Shown: positions 40,009-52,407 of the stretch, one piece after another
Numbering within the stretch: the stretch's first letter is position 1
Layout of the letters: the number at the start of each line of letters is the position of its first letter
Source: Anaerolineae bacterium
GTDB lineage: Bacteria > Chloroflexota > Anaerolineae > Anaerolineales > Villigracilaceae
Length of the DNA: 64,000 bases
Assembly: GCA_022013685.1 (NCBI GenBank)
Contig: JAKLPV010000024.1
Span: 37,439-101,438 of the forward strand
Reading direction: 5' to 3'
Position numbers and translations under genes: made by a program
Notes under the pieces: generated by a model
Seen by the model: the letters and a program-made list of their open reading frames with translations, nothing else
Told to the model about the DNA's origin: nothing
The model's database searches: none

Positions 40009-41175
40009 CTATCGCGTCCCGGTCAAAATGTCAATCGTCAACTGATCGAGCCGTTCGTATTTCAAACCGCGTTTGCTAATGGCCGCCCGGTCAAAAGACT
40101 CGGCTTTGAGAGCAGATGCTTTCTCTGGGCTGTATTTGCCAAGAAACGGGGTCATTGCGCCGTCGTCGGCATTAATTTCAGCCAGCAAAGCCTGGATTTC
40201 CTTGTCAGCATTGAACTGGGCAGCTTTTTCCTTCAGAATAAGGTAAGTGCGCATACAACCGCGGGCAAAGTCCTTGACACCGTTGAAGTCTTCGGTGCGA
40301 TAGGCATGGGCGTCAAAGTGACGCGATCCGTCATACTTGACATCTTCGAGGAATTTGACCAGGTAGAATGCCGCCTTGATGTCTCGTGAGCCAAAGCGCA
40401 GATCCTGATCGTAGCGGCCAGGGTACTGGTCGTTCAGGTCAATGTGGAAGAGCTTGCCCGCTTCCCAGGCCTGGGCGACGCCATGCATGAAGTTGATGCC
40501 TGCCATGTGCTCATGGGCCACTTCCGGGTTGACACCGACCATTTCGGGGTGGTCGAGGGTGGCGATAAAAGCCAGCATGTGACCAGTGGTCGGGTTGTAG
40601 ATATCGCCGCGCGGTTCGTTTGGCTTGGCTTCCAGGGCGAATTTTAGATCATATTTTTTATCGAGCGCGTATTCGCAGAAGAAGTTCATCGCTTCGCGAT
40701 TGCGTTTAATGGCTTCGATGGCGCTCTTGCTCGAATCTGTCTCTGTGCCTTCGCGTCCGCCCCAGAAGACATAGGTTTTTGCGCCAAATTCTACACCCAG
40801 GTCAATCGCCTTCAATGTCTTTTGTATGGCATAGGCGCGGACCTTCGGGTCATTGCTGGTAAATGCTCCATCCTTGAAGATTGGTTCATGGAAGAGGTCC
40901 GTCGTTGCCATCGGGACAACCAGGCCGGTATCGGCCAGGGCTTTACTGAATTCCTTTTTGATGGCTTCTACTTCAGCCGGGGAGGCGTCAATCGGAAGTA
41001 GGTCATTGTCGTGGAAGTTGACGCCATAGGCGCCGACTTCGCCGAGCAGGTAGACCAGTTCGGCGGGCGTTTTGTGTTCACGGGTGGCATAGCCAAACGG
41101 GTCCCCGCCGGGATTGCCTACGGTCCACAGGCCAAAGGTAAAGCGGTGTTCGGGTTTTGGGGAATAGTCAGTCAT
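40009..41175 (-). CDS. xylA: Xylose isomerase
   Basis: 388 aa; converts D-xylose to D-xylulose using divalent metal ions. Signature regions: [13 protein letters not shown] (catalytic His), [17 protein letters not shown] and [15 protein letters not shown] for metal binding, and [18 protein letters not shown]. The Asp-containing HIDLNDQ and late segment follow normally. The shorter class of the enzyme (about 390 aa) fits. First gene of the minus-strand xylAB unit, with AGGAGACTTGC before the ATG. Confidence 0.95.
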   Translation of the reverse strand: MTDYSPKPEHRFTFGLWTVGNPGGDPFGYATREHKTPAELVYLLGEVGAYGVNFHDNDLLPIDASPAEVEAIKKEFSKALADTGLVVPMATTDLFHEPIFKDGAFTSNDPKVRAYAIQKTLKAIDLGVEFGAKTYVFWGGREGTETDSSKSAIEAIKRNREAMNFFCEYALDKKYDLKFALEAKPNEPRGDIYNPTTGHMLAFIATLDHPEMVGVNPEVAHEHMAGINFMHGVAQAWEAGKLFHIDLNDQYPGRYDQDLRFGSRDIKAAFYLVKFLEDVKYDGSRHFDAHAYRTEDFNGVKDFARGCMRTYLILKEKAAQFNADKEIQALLAEINADDGAMTPFLGKYSPEKASALKAESFDRAAISKRGLKYERLDQLTIDILTGTR

Positions 41176-41237
41176 TGCAAGTCTCCTGAAAAGTGGGGGA
41201 AATTAAAAACCGGATATTTGTTACAGAAAAAAGGTGC

Positions 41238-41322
41238 TTGACTCTGTGCGCAAATGTTCTTATAATCTTAGTTGGTTGCTCCAACAAACTAATTATACTC
41301 TCAAGTCAAGCATTGTTGTCAA
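41238..41322. promoter_or_regulatory. Divergent xyl promoters sharing one XylR-type operator
   Basis: Plus strand: TTGACT 41238-41243, 17 nt, TATAAT 41261-41266. Minus strand: TTGACA 41317-41322, 19 nt, TATAAT 41292-41297. Between the two -10 boxes lies a 25-bp palindrome, 41268-41292, with arms TTAGTTGGTTG and CAACAAACTAA (one mismatch), very like the Bacillus xyl operator. Both predicted start points fall inside it, so one bound repressor could block both directions. Confidence 0.85.
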
Positions 41323-41332
41323 GGGTAAATTG

Positions 41333-42568
41333 ATGCAAAAACGCGAAACCTATCAAACCGGCGATCAGGCGCTTGTCCGGCAAATTAATTTGTCGCTGGT
41401 GATGAACATTTTGCGCACCCAGGCGCCGATTTCGCGCGCCGCCCTTGCCCAGGCCACCGGCCTGAACAAAGCAACCGTTTCAGATCTGGTTTTTGATTTG
41501 ATGGAACGCTGTTTTGTGCGTGAAGTCGGCATGAAGTCATCAGGCACGGGACGCCCGGCAACCCTGCTTACCCTGCACCCCGCTGCCGGATTTATTGTCA
41601 GTTGCGAAATCGCGGTCGACTTTATTGAAGTCATGGTCACTGATTTTGCCCCGGATGTTGTTTGGCAGGTAAAAGAGAAGACTTTTCCTGAAATGGGCCA
41701 GCAAGCGATTTTGGATCGTACGCTGGCCTTGTTATATCAAGGGATTGAAAGAGGCAAGGCAAGTGCCACTTCTTTGTTTGGGGTAGCAATTGGCGTCCCG
41801 GGCATGATTGATTCTGGAACCGGAACATTGTTATTTGCTCCCAATCTTGGCTGGAACAATGTTGAACTCTTACCTTTTTTTGAAAAGGCCAATTTCGGCG
41901 CTCCAGTCTTTATTGAGAATGAGGCCAACCTGGCAGCCCTGGGCGAACATTATTTTGGAGCCGCCAAGGGATATGAAAATGTTCTCTACCTGAGCGGGAA
42001 TATCGGGTTGGGTGGAGGCGTTGTGCGCGACGGTCATTTGTGTCGCGGAGTCAGCGGCGTCGCATCTGAGTTTGGTCACATGACCATGAATCCTGACGGT
42101 GAATTGTGTAAATGTGGAAACCACGGCTGCTGGGAGACCCAGGTCAGTCAGAAGGCTTTGTATCGTTATCTTGATGAACTCATTGCTTCGGGCAAGAAAA
42201 GCTCTTTAGTGCATGTCGCCGGGAATTATTCAGTAGAAATGATTGTTGATGCAGCAAAAGCCGGTGACGAAGTTGCCATCCTGGCTATAGAAAAGACTGG
42301 CCGCTATCTCGGAATTGGGATTGCATCCCTTTTGAATGCGCTCAACCCTGAACTGGTAGTGCTGGGCGGAATTTTAAGCCTGGCTGCTGATTTTCTGCTG
42401 CCTGTTGTAAATGCCGAGATTCAAAACCGGGCCTTGCGCTGGAATCGAGAATCTGCCCGGGTGGTGCGCGCGGCGCATGGCTCTGATGCCTGTGTTAAGG
42501 GGGGAATTGCTGTTGTTTATCAATCTGTGTTGTTACAGGCCAATCCGCTGGCAATTTTGGGGCGTTAG
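41333..42568 (+). CDS. xylR: ROK family transcriptional repressor of xylose genes (XylR)
   Basis: 411 aa from ATG 41333; an extension to 41234 would read through the operator. N-terminal winged helix-turn-helix at about residues 15-75 (LSLVMNILRTQAPISRAALAQATGLNKATVSDLV). The ROK domain has GVAIGVPGMIDSGTG, a phosphate-type YLSGNIGLGGGVV loop and the zinc motif CKCGNHGCWE near 260. It likely binds xylose and releases the 25-bp operator upstream, controlling its own operon with xylFGH and the divergent xylAB. Confidence 0.9.
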   Translation: MQKRETYQTGDQALVRQINLSLVMNILRTQAPISRAALAQATGLNKATVSDLVFDLMERCFVREVGMKSSGTGRPATLLTLHPAAGFIVSCEIAVDFIEVMVTDFAPDVVWQVKEKTFPEMGQQAILDRTLALLYQGIERGKASATSLFGVAIGVPGMIDSGTGTLLFAPNLGWNNVELLPFFEKANFGAPVFIENEANLAALGEHYFGAAKGYENVLYLSGNIGLGGGVVRDGHLCRGVSGVASEFGHMTMNPDGELCKCGNHGCWETQVSQKALYRYLDELIASGKKSSLVHVAGNYSVEMIVDAAKAGDEVAILAIEKTGRYLGIGIASLLNALNPELVVLGGILSLAADFLLPVVNAEIQNRALRWNRESARVVRAAHGSDACVKGGIAVVYQSVLLQANPLAILGR

Positions 42569-42669
42569 GGTCTGTCAATCAATGTTTAGGAGGTGTGCCC
42601 AAAACAAATTTTATTGCTTTTCTGTCAAACCTGTTTTTCATTACTCACACACACTATTTGGAGGAAAAG

Positions 42670-43773
42670 ATGTCTAAGCTCGTTCGCATTCTCTCTGTTC
42701 TGGTTTTAGTTTCCATTCTTGCAACAAGTCTGGCCGCGTGTGGCCCCGCCGACAGCGGCAAAACCAAAGTTGGCCTTTCTTTCTCCGACTTCGCCACTGA
42801 ACGTTGGAAGAACGAAGAAGTCCTCATGCGCAAGCTCCTGGAAGAAAAAGGCTATGAAGTTATCAGCCAGGAAGCCAACCATGATGTCAAACTGCAGAAC
42901 GACCAGATCGACAACATGGTCAGCCAGGGCGTGAAGGCCCTGATCGTCGTCGCCGAAGACGGCGATGCGATTGTAACCTCCGTTGATAAGGCCGCTGCCG
43001 CGGGCGTGAAGGTTCTCGCCTACGACCGACTGATCAAGACCGACAAAATCGCTGCCTACCTGTCCTTTGACAATGTTGAAGTTGGCCGCCAGCAGGCCAT
43101 GGGCGTGATGACAGCCATCGACATCGAAAATTGGGATGTCGCAGCCAACGGCCCCGTCCGCCTGATTCAGCTCGCCGGTTCCCCCACTGATAACAACGCC
43201 ACCCTCTTCACCAAAGGCCAGACCGAAATCCTGCAGCCCTACATCGACGCTGGCAAGATCGAAATCGTTGCCCAGCAAGGTGTCGACAACTGGGATCCCG
43301 CCAATGCTCTCAAACTGATGGAAAACATCCTGACCGCCGCCAACAATGATGTCGATGCTGTCGTGGCGTCGAATGACGGTACCGCCCTGGGCGCTTTGCA
43401 GGCCATGAAGGCTCAACAATTGGCCGGTATCGTGCCGATCTCGGGCCAGGATGCCACTGCTGACGGCTGTAACAGCATCGTCAAGGGTGAACTGACCGTC
43501 TCCATCATGAAAGACATCCGCAATCTCTCCCCGCTGGCTGTTGATCTGATCGACAAGCTGCTCAAGGGCGAGGCGATCCCCGAAATGAAGAAATTCACCC
43601 TGGCCGAACTGACCGTTGATCCCAGCAAGCAAGGCGAAGTCCCCTGCGTGTTCCTGGACGTGGCCCAGGTCAACCAGGGCAATGTCTACGATCTGGTTGT
43701 GAAAAGCGGCTTCCAGGCCTACGATGATGTTTATCGTGACATTCCTGAAGGCGAACGCCCTGCCAAACCCTAA
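42670..43773 (+). CDS. xylF: D-xylose ABC transporter substrate-binding lipoprotein
   Basis: 367 aa from ATG 42670 with GGAGG 6-10 nt upstream. Signal peptide with lipobox SLAAC (Cys near 24). The mature part is a periplasmic-binding-type sugar receptor: KVGLSFSDFATERWKNEE, LIVVAEDGDAIVTSVDKAAAAGVKVLAYDRLI, VVASNDGTALGALQAMKAQ and VPISGQDATADG. These segments match XylF-like receptors. It is part of xylR-xylFGH. Confidence 0.9.
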   Translation: MSKLVRILSVLVLVSILATSLAACGPADSGKTKVGLSFSDFATERWKNEEVLMRKLLEEKGYEVISQEANHDVKLQNDQIDNMVSQGVKALIVVAEDGDAIVTSVDKAAAAGVKVLAYDRLIKTDKIAAYLSFDNVEVGRQQAMGVMTAIDIENWDVAANGPVRLIQLAGSPTDNNATLFTKGQTEILQPYIDAGKIEIVAQQGVDNWDPANALKLMENILTAANNDVDAVVASNDGTALGALQAMKAQQLAGIVPISGQDATADGCNSIVKGELTVSIMKDIRNLSPLAVDLIDKLLKGEAIPEMKKFTLAELTVDPSKQGEVPCVFLDVAQVNQGNVYDLVVKSGFQAYDDVYRDIPEGERPAKP

Positions 43774-43793
43774 TATCTTGTCGTAAAATAGAA

Positions 43794-43827
43794 GAGTCCC
43801 GGTTTCAATCAAAAGAAGCCGGGACTC
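43794..43827 (+). promoter_or_regulatory. Intercistronic hairpin between xylF and xylG
   Basis: GAGTCCCGGTTTC 43794-43806 pairs with GAAGCCGGGACTC 43815-43827 (13 bp, one G-U), no T-run. Its position after a binding-protein gene suits selective stabilisation of the upstream mRNA, as known for other sugar transport operons. Confidence 0.6.
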
Positions 43828-43851
43828 ATTCCTAGGTGCAAGGAGCAGCCT

Positions 43852-45381
43852 GTGGCTGAAGACATTATTCTCGATATTCGCAACGTCACGAAGGCATTTC
43901 CCGGGGTTGTGGCTCTGAGCGATGTTTCGATCCAAATTCAACGTGGAAAAGTACATGGCCTGTGTGGCGAAAATGGCGCGGGCAAATCCACATTGATGAA
44001 AATCCTTTCCGGGGTGTATCCGTATGGTTCTTATGAAGGAACCATCTTGTACGAAAACCGCGAACTCAAACTGGAAGATCGCTCCATTCGCCAGGCCATT
44101 GAAGAAGGAATTGCCATTGTTTACCAGGAATTGACCCTGGTACCCAGCATGACCGTCGGGGAAAATATCTTCCTCGGCAAAGAACCCATGGAAAATGGGG
44201 TGATTAACTGGGACAAGTTGTACGCTGAAACCCGGCAGCTACTTGAAAAATATAAGCTGGATGTGCCACCCAATGCAGTCGTGAAAAATCTGGGCGTAGG
44301 CAAAATGCAAATGGTCGAAATCGCCAAAGCCCTGTCTGAAAATGCCAAGATACTTATTCTCGATGAACCCACCAGCGCTTTGAGCGAGGCTGAAATTACC
44401 AAACTTGTGGAAATTTTAGCAACACTAAAAGAACTTGGCGTTACCTGCATTTATATTACCCATAAATTGGAAGAATTTTTCCGCGTTGCAGACACGGTTA
44501 CCATTTTGCGCGACGGCAAAACGGTTGTCACCCGCCCGGCCCAGGAATTGGACCAGGAACAGTTGGTGCGCCATATGGTTGGGCGCGAAATGAGAGAACG
44601 CTTTCCGCAGGGCAACCGCCAGCCAGGCGAGGTTATTTTTAAAGTGGAAAACCTGGTTGCCAGTGACCCGAACGAGCCCAGCCGCAAAGTATTAAACGGT
44701 GTTAGCTTCGACTTGCGCAAAGGCGAAATTTTGGGCATTGCCGGCCTGATGGGTTCGGGACGCACCGAGTTGGTAGCTACTATTTTTGGAGAGTATGGCA
44801 ACATCGTCGCGGGAACAATCGCGATGAATGGCCGCATTCTGAGCATCAAAAATGCGCGCGATGCCATGGCGAACGGCATTAGCCTGGTTCCGGAAGATCG
44901 CAAGGGCCAGGGACTGGTACTGATCCAACCCATTTTGCGCAATATTTCCCTGGCAAATCTTGACCGGTTTGCAGCCTTCTTCCGCATCGATCAGGACGCG
45001 GAACTGGCAGCGGCGACCCGGCAAAGTAAAAGCCTGGCGGTGAAGGCATCCAATCTCCAGTCGCGGGTCGATTCGCTATCGGGCGGAAACCAGCAAAAAG
45101 TTGTTATCGCCAAATGGCTGCTGACCGAACCGCAGATTCTGATCATGGACGACCCCACCCGCGGCATCGACGTGGGTGCCAAATTTGAAATTTACAAATT
45201 AATGAATGAACTTGCGGAAAAAGGCGTTTCGATCATCATGATTTCCAGCGAGCTTGAAGAAGTGATCGGCATGAGCGACCGCATCATGGTCATGCACCAC
45301 GGCCGTTCTGGCGGCACCTTGGAAACCCAGGGCGCCACCCAGGAAAAAATCATGGCTCTTGCCACTGGCATTGAAGCTTAA
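43852..45381 (+). CDS. xylG: D-xylose ABC transporter ATP-binding protein
   Basis: 509 aa, GTG start at 43852 with AAGGAG upstream. Two fused ATPase domains typical of sugar importers: first Walker A GENGAGKST near 39, Walker B ILILDEPTSALSEAE near 168, and the second domain from about 260 with degenerate Walker A GLMGSGRTE, signature LSGGNQQKVVIAKWL near 407 and LIMDDPTRGIDVGA. It powers uptake through the next gene's permease. Confidence 0.93.
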   Translation: MAEDIILDIRNVTKAFPGVVALSDVSIQIQRGKVHGLCGENGAGKSTLMKILSGVYPYGSYEGTILYENRELKLEDRSIRQAIEEGIAIVYQELTLVPSMTVGENIFLGKEPMENGVINWDKLYAETRQLLEKYKLDVPPNAVVKNLGVGKMQMVEIAKALSENAKILILDEPTSALSEAEITKLVEILATLKELGVTCIYITHKLEEFFRVADTVTILRDGKTVVTRPAQELDQEQLVRHMVGREMRERFPQGNRQPGEVIFKVENLVASDPNEPSRKVLNGVSFDLRKGEILGIAGLMGSGRTELVATIFGEYGNIVAGTIAMNGRILSIKNARDAMANGISLVPEDRKGQGLVLIQPILRNISLANLDRFAAFFRIDQDAELAAATRQSKSLAVKASNLQSRVDSLSGGNQQKVVIAKWLLTEPQILIMDDPTRGIDVGAKFEIYKLMNELAEKGVSIIMISSELEEVIGMSDRIMVMHHGRSGGTLETQGATQEKIMALATGIEA

Positions 45382-45400
45382 ATCTCACACGAGGTATGTT

Positions 45401-46573
45401 ATGAACCTTTCCCTTGAACTCAAAAAACGGTTTCGCGATAACATCCAGACGTACACCATGATTTTGGCGATGGTGGCTGTCTGGATTTTGTTTAACGTTC
45501 TGACTAACGGCTTTTACCTGAGCCCACAAAATTTCTCCAACCTGTTCCGCCAGATGACCGTGACCTCATTTCTCGCAACCGGCATGGTTCTGGTGATCGT
45601 CACCGGTAACATTGACCTTTCTGTGGGCAAGCTGGCTGGTTTCGTCTCAGTGGTAGTGGCTTATTTCCAGGCTAATGTTTGGAATTCCATCTTCCCCGGT
45701 CAACCAATTGTGTCAGCTGCGCTTTCAGTAGGAATTGGCCTGCTGGTAGGGGCCTTGTTCGGCATGTTACAGGGATACATTATTTCGTACATGCGTGTAC
45801 CGGCCTTCATTGTCACCCTGGGCGGCATGTTTGTCCTGCGCGGCGGAATCTTGATCATCACTGAGGGCAAAACCATCCCGGCCAACCAACCCGGCTTCGA
45901 TCAAATCGCACAAGGGTATCTATCGCCCAGCATCGGCTGGATTGTGGCGCTGCTGGTGGTCGCACTCTTGTTCTTGAACATGATCCGCAGCCGCTCGCGT
46001 AAAGCCCAATATGGTTTTGAAGTTCCCAATGTTTATATGGACATTCTCGGAACGCTTTTTTTCTCTGCCCTGGTAATTATCTACGTTGTCATTGTCAATT
46101 TCTACAACGGCATTCAGGTTCCCGTGCTTTTGCTGGCGGTGACGGCCATGATCATGGCCTATGTCTCCAATAACACGCGCTTCGGGCGCTATGCCTACGC
46201 CATCGGCGGCAACCGCGAAGCGGCGCGCCTGTCTGGTATCAACATTAAGCGAAATATCTTCCTGATCTTTGTCTTGATGGGTTTCCTGTGCGGTGTGGCA
46301 GGCATTGTGCTGGCTTCGTATGTCGGATACGGCACCGTGGCAGCCGGCGAGGGCTACGAGCTTGACGCCATCGCAGCCTGTATTTTGGGCGGCACATCGA
46401 CCCTGGGCGGCGAAGGCACCATCTTCGGCGCGATGATCGGCGGTCTGATCATGGCATCCCTGACCAACGGCCTGCAAATGCTGAACGTCCCTGCCGCATA
46501 TCAGTACGTGGTCAAAGGCGCAGTATTAATCCTGGCTGTATACGCGGATGTGTACTTCAAGAAAAATCGCTAA
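45401..46573 (+). CDS. xylH: D-xylose ABC transporter permease
   Basis: 390 aa from ATG 45401 (GAGG upstream), about ten transmembrane segments. Family features include GMVLVIVTGNIDLSVGKLAGFVSVVVAY, VPAFIVTLGGMFVLRGG and YAIGGNREAARLSGINIKRN in the cytoplasmic coupling region, then AACILGGTSTLGGEGTIFGAMIGG. Last gene of the operon, followed by a strong terminator. Confidence 0.92.
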   Translation: MNLSLELKKRFRDNIQTYTMILAMVAVWILFNVLTNGFYLSPQNFSNLFRQMTVTSFLATGMVLVIVTGNIDLSVGKLAGFVSVVVAYFQANVWNSIFPGQPIVSAALSVGIGLLVGALFGMLQGYIISYMRVPAFIVTLGGMFVLRGGILIITEGKTIPANQPGFDQIAQGYLSPSIGWIVALLVVALLFLNMIRSRSRKAQYGFEVPNVYMDILGTLFFSALVIIYVVIVNFYNGIQVPVLLLAVTAMIMAYVSNNTRFGRYAYAIGGNREAARLSGINIKRNIFLIFVLMGFLCGVAGIVLASYVGYGTVAAGEGYELDAIAACILGGTSTLGGEGTIFGAMIGGLIMASLTNGLQMLNVPAAYQYVVKGAVLILAVYADVYFKKNR

Positions 46574-46670
46574 ATATAGTAGGCCACGTGCTAAATCTCG
46601 CCGCTCTCAAAAGCGGATAGCACCCTGCTCGTTATGATTAATTCTCATATACCGCAGCCCTTTTCATATA

Positions 46671-46703
46671 AAAACCGCGCCAAATTGGCGCGGTTTTTGT
46701 TTT
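46671..46703. terminator. Bidirectional terminator between xylH and katG
   Basis: AAAACCGCGCCAA and TTGGCGCGGTTTT are perfectly complementary and followed by TGTTTTT on the plus strand; the A-run on the left gives a T-run for katG on the minus strand. Confidence 0.88.
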
Positions 46704-46740
46704 TATTACTTGCCGATTATGCTGTAACTTTGCGCCACGG

Positions 46741-49498
<2,758 letters not shown>

Positions 49499-49524
49499 GG
49501 TAAGTTTTTTCGGAAAAAGCCTAT

Positions 49525-49539
49525 GAATAATAATTATCT
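49525..49539. promoter_or_regulatory. Candidate Per box upstream of perR-katG
   Basis: GAATAATAATTATCT matches 10 of 14 arm positions of the 7-1-7 Per/Fur box. It lies in an A/T-rich stretch with further ATAATTAT units, 27 nt before the perR start codon, where it could mediate autoregulation. Confidence 0.45.
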
Positions 49540-49627
49540 ATAAGTATACATAATTATATAGAGAAATAGCATAACAAAAAGGGTGATTTTTTATCTCCCT
49601 GTCAACAACATCAGAGCTTGTAAAAGG

Positions 49628-49870
49628 CTAGCTCCGCCGTTTAAGATGTCCAAAATGTGCCTGTTTTATGTGTAGATCGTCAAATCCGTCACACAGGGCA
49701 ATTTCAGCGGCTTTAGCACGCTGGCTGGTGGAAATTAACGCCAGGAGCGCGCCTGTCCCGGCGGCGTTGCCAACCTGGGAAAAACACCCCAGCGACAGAT
49801 TGGGAAACATGCCAAGCATAGCCCCCTTCAAAGGTTTCTTGCGCCCGCAAACCAAACACCACGACCACAT
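49628..49870 (-). pseudogene. C-terminal remnant of a DUF4445/RACo-like ASKHA protein
   Basis: The minus frame ending at 49628 reads AMLGMFPNLSLGCFSQVGNAAGTGALLALIS followed by Arg- and Ala-rich helix pieces. The QVGNAAGTGA-LLAL motif is the conserved C-terminal part of DUF4445 (corrinoid protein reactivator) proteins. The rest of the roughly 550-residue family is missing; upstream the frame decays into LVCGRKKPLKG. A dead fragment with no start context is the best reading. Confidence 0.6.
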
Positions 49871-50021
49871 CATCGGCTACGAACTGGCCGCATCGCTCTG
49901 GGTGGAAGTTTCCCAGCGCGGCGAGGGGGCCAGCCACCCCAACCCTTAAAGCCCGTTTAGAAAAACCTAACAAAACGCTTATTCTGAAACAATCATTTCG
50001 GAATCGTGCCATACTGGCAAC

Positions 50022-50126
50022 ATGTCACCCAGAAGCAAAGAATTCGACCAGGAACCTGTCATCGAGCAGGCCATGCAATTGTTTTGCCAGAAAGGCTACA
50101 CGGCCACCCCGATCCGTGACCTGGTG
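50022..50126 (+). pseudogene. N-terminal remnant of a TetR family regulator
   Basis: From ATG 50022 the frame reads [31 protein letters not shown], a typical first helix and helix-turn-helix start of TetR repressors. Similarity ends after DLV at about 50123, and the continuing frame is the antisense of another gene fragment. The protein has lost most of its DNA-binding motif and all of the ligand domain. Confidence 0.7.
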
Positions 50127-50130
50127 GCGC

Positions 50131-50239
50131 CACCCGGCAAAAGCGCAAAAAGCGTTTTTGCTGAAGGGATGAACAACATTCCCAACAGGAAAATGGCAGT
50201 AACAGCAACGGTCTCGATAAGGATTCGATATTTTTCCAT
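50131..50239 (-). pseudogene. N-terminal remnant of a CPBP family membrane protease
   Basis: ATG 50239 (with AAAGGGAG upstream) opens [28 protein letters not shown] and FALLP, like the first membrane segment of CPBP proteases. Similarity stops at about 50134, where the sequence runs into the opposite-strand TetR fragment, and the frame closes at 50096. It would be the last gene of the minus-strand operon, now cut off by a recombination. Confidence 0.6.
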
Positions 50240-50261
50240 TAATGAGCACTCCCTTTGGGAT

Positions 50262-51104
50262 TCAAAACCCCGTCATGAAACGGGCAGCATCCTGAATCCA
50301 GTGGAAAGCGACAGCCGATTCAAGACCCCTTCGCCGTGCAAGCAGCAGCGGTGGCACACCCCAGACAAGCGCCAGGGCAGCGCCCATCCCCAGCGCAGCC
50401 AATGGTGATTGGAGAAACAGGTCGTCAAAGTGGGAATAATTATGCGCCAACATTGCGAGAAATCCCGCCAACCAGCCCGCATAGACCGGTTGGCTATTTC
50501 GCAAAACTTGCCATAACAAACCCCAGAGGGCAAAGCGATAGATGATTTCTTCAGCGATACCCGGCTGAAGAGCATCCAATATGGCGGCCAACGGTTTCTG
50601 CCATTGGACAACTTGTCCCTGCGTGAACTGCAAGGCAAAGACATTCAAGACCGCCAGGGGCAAGCCGACAACCAGACCCAACAAAATTCCCCGGCCAGCA
50701 TTTCGCCAGTCTCCGGCGGCGGCATGGAATTGTACCGGTCCGCCCTGGCGCATGATCACCAACCCACCCAGGACGGCGATGGTCGTAAATGTTCCTCGAA
50801 GGAGAGCCTGTCCCAGGTTACTGCCCACCAACCCAAAAAACGGGTAGGGTGTAAAAAGCGTGGCAAACAACATCCCCAGGCCAACCACCAGTCCCAAGAA
50901 CAAAGCAATGTGCCAATCTCCCCTGCGCAAATTGGAATAGTTTTTCGATATTATAAAGAGCGAACCAGCGATGGTCAGGACATCAAAAATATGAAATGTA
51001 TAAGGAATATTCATGTGGGCAGACAGCGGCGCCCTACCCAGGAATATCGCCAGGATGCCCATGACGAGCAGGATTAATGGCAAAGTTCTATTTTTCACAC
51101 TCAT
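50262..51104 (-). CDS. CPBP family intramembrane metalloprotease
   Basis: 280 aa, about eight membrane segments. Active-site motif [14 protein letters not shown] near residue 190 and [12 protein letters not shown] near 232 provide the conserved Glu-Glu, Arg and His residues. CPBP proteins are related to type II CAAX prenyl proteases, and many bacterial members act in bacteriocin immunity or processing. The ATG overlaps the stop of the upstream phosphorylase gene by 4 nt. First of three intact CPBP genes in this operon. Confidence 0.85.
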   Translation of the reverse strand: MSVKNRTLPLILLVMGILAIFLGRAPLSAHMNIPYTFHIFDVLTIAGSLFIISKNYSNLRRGDWHIALFLGLVVGLGMLFATLFTPYPFFGLVGSNLGQALLRGTFTTIAVLGGLVIMRQGGPVQFHAAAGDWRNAGRGILLGLVVGLPLAVLNVFALQFTQGQVVQWQKPLAAILDALQPGIAEEIIYRFALWGLLWQVLRNSQPVYAGWLAGFLAMLAHNYSHFDDLFLQSPLAALGMGAALALVWGVPPLLLARRRGLESAVAFHWIQDAARFMTGF

Positions 51105-51865
51105 ATCTCCAGGCAGGCATCCGCCGCCAGCCAGAAAAGACTCTCACGCACTTCTTTACGTGATTGCCAGCCGCGGTTGTCCCAATCTGCACCGCTCAAG
51201 TCGTCGCCAGCGTACAGAATTTGCCCCAGCGGGACTTTCCTGAATTGCGCCACCGCCAGCAGACTGGCAGCTTCCATTTCAACGGTCAGGCAGCCCTCGG
51301 CGCGGCGGGCGTCAATCATGGATTGAGTTTCACGGTAGGGAGCGTCGGTCGTCCAGGTTTTACCGCTTACAAATGGGATTCCCCGCGCTTCCAGCGTAGC
51401 GCGGATGGCCGCCAGAGCTTCAGGCTGAGCCTGAATTTCGCGCCCTGGCTGAACGTAGTGATAGGACAGCCCTTCGTCACGTAGAGCGCTTTCAACCAGG
51501 ATAAGTTTGCCAACCGCTAATTCCCTGACCAGGACACCCGCGCCACCCACCACGACGAACTTCTTACAACCAAAGGCAATCGATTCTTCAAGTAGACCAG
51601 TAGCAATCGGCGCGCCCACACCAGGGTGAAAAAAGGCCAGCCGGCTGCCCTTGTGTTCAATTTCATAGATGGGATGTTCGCCATCCTCCCAGCGGTTTGC
51701 AACGGCTACCCGCGCCTGTTTTTCGGCGGCCACTTTTTCGTTGACTTCCCGAAAAAAGGAAATGACGCAATGCTCCGGCACATCGCACGGTTTAATCAGT
51801 CGGGAAGGTTCGAGTTTGGATTCTGAGAAAAAGTCGTGTTCAAGGATGGGATAACCTGAATTCAT
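51101..51865 (-). CDS. Nucleoside phosphorylase
   Basis: 254 aa from ATG 51865 (GGGAGGAG upstream); the longer frame is the antisense of the preceding gene. PNP/UDP phosphorylase features are ISFFREVNEKVAAEKQA, FFHPGVGAPIATGLLEESIAFGCKKFVVVGGAG and the substrate-binding MEAAS in LTVEMEAASLLAVAQF near 205. It likely cleaves purine nucleosides or uridine with phosphate. It overlaps both neighbours by 4 nt. Confidence 0.88.
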   Translation of the reverse strand: MNSGYPILEHDFFSESKLEPSRLIKPCDVPEHCVISFFREVNEKVAAEKQARVAVANRWEDGEHPIYEIEHKGSRLAFFHPGVGAPIATGLLEESIAFGCKKFVVVGGAGVLVRELAVGKLILVESALRDEGLSYHYVQPGREIQAQPEALAAIRATLEARGIPFVSGKTWTTDAPYRETQSMIDARRAEGCLTVEMEAASLLAVAQFRKVPLGQILYAGDDLSGADWDNRGWQSRKEVRESLFWLAADACLEI

Positions 51866-52407
51866 TGGTGCTCCTCCCGCAAAACGAGATACCGTCCGAT
51901 GAAGGCAAAAGAAATCAGTAGGAAAGCAGTTGCCCAACCGCCCAGGCTGAAAATATCCGGGCCGTACAGCGCCAGGCCGGCGCCAGAAACAACCAGCAGC
52001 CCGGCCAGTATGCCAAACATTTTCATACCATACAGGGTGATAAAGGGCAGGTAATGCGCGCCAACCACCACCATCGCCGCCGGGAAAAACCAGTTCTCGC
52101 GGTAGAGGGTAGCCGCGCCAACCAGCAGGAAGTTGAGCGGCACGGTAAATGCCACCTGTGAGCCAAGCGACCACAAACCATTCTCCGGGCTGACCTTGCC
52201 GGGACGGCCCAGTAGCCGCACCATCAGCTGGGTGAGCGGGAAAATGCCCATGCTGCCGAAAAAGAGCGCGGCCATGCCTGCCCCTGGCGAGAGCGAGGTT
52301 GCAAGTGCGGCAGCGACCAGCCAGATGAGACCGGATACCAATTGTCCGGCAAATCCGCCCAGAAAGGCGGAGCGCATTTCACGTTGGCAATCAATTAGAT
52401 TCATCAT
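51862..52407 (-). CDS. DUF7010-like membrane protein
   Basis: 181 aa from ATG 52407 (a second ATG follows at once; GGAG upstream). It begins NLIDCQREMRSAFLGGFAGQLVSG and has about six membrane segments, with FFGSMGIFPLTQLMVRLLGR and MVVVGAHYLPFITLYGMKMF typical of the DUF7010 group. No function is known. It overlaps the next upstream gene by 17 nt. Confidence 0.6.
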   Translation of the reverse strand: MMNLIDCQREMRSAFLGGFAGQLVSGLIWLVAAALATSLSPGAGMAALFFGSMGIFPLTQLMVRLLGRPGKVSPENGLWSLGSQVAFTVPLNFLLVGAATLYRENWFFPAAMVVVGAHYLPFITLYGMKMFGILAGLLVVSGAGLALYGPDIFSLGGWATAFLLISFAFIGRYLVLREEHQ

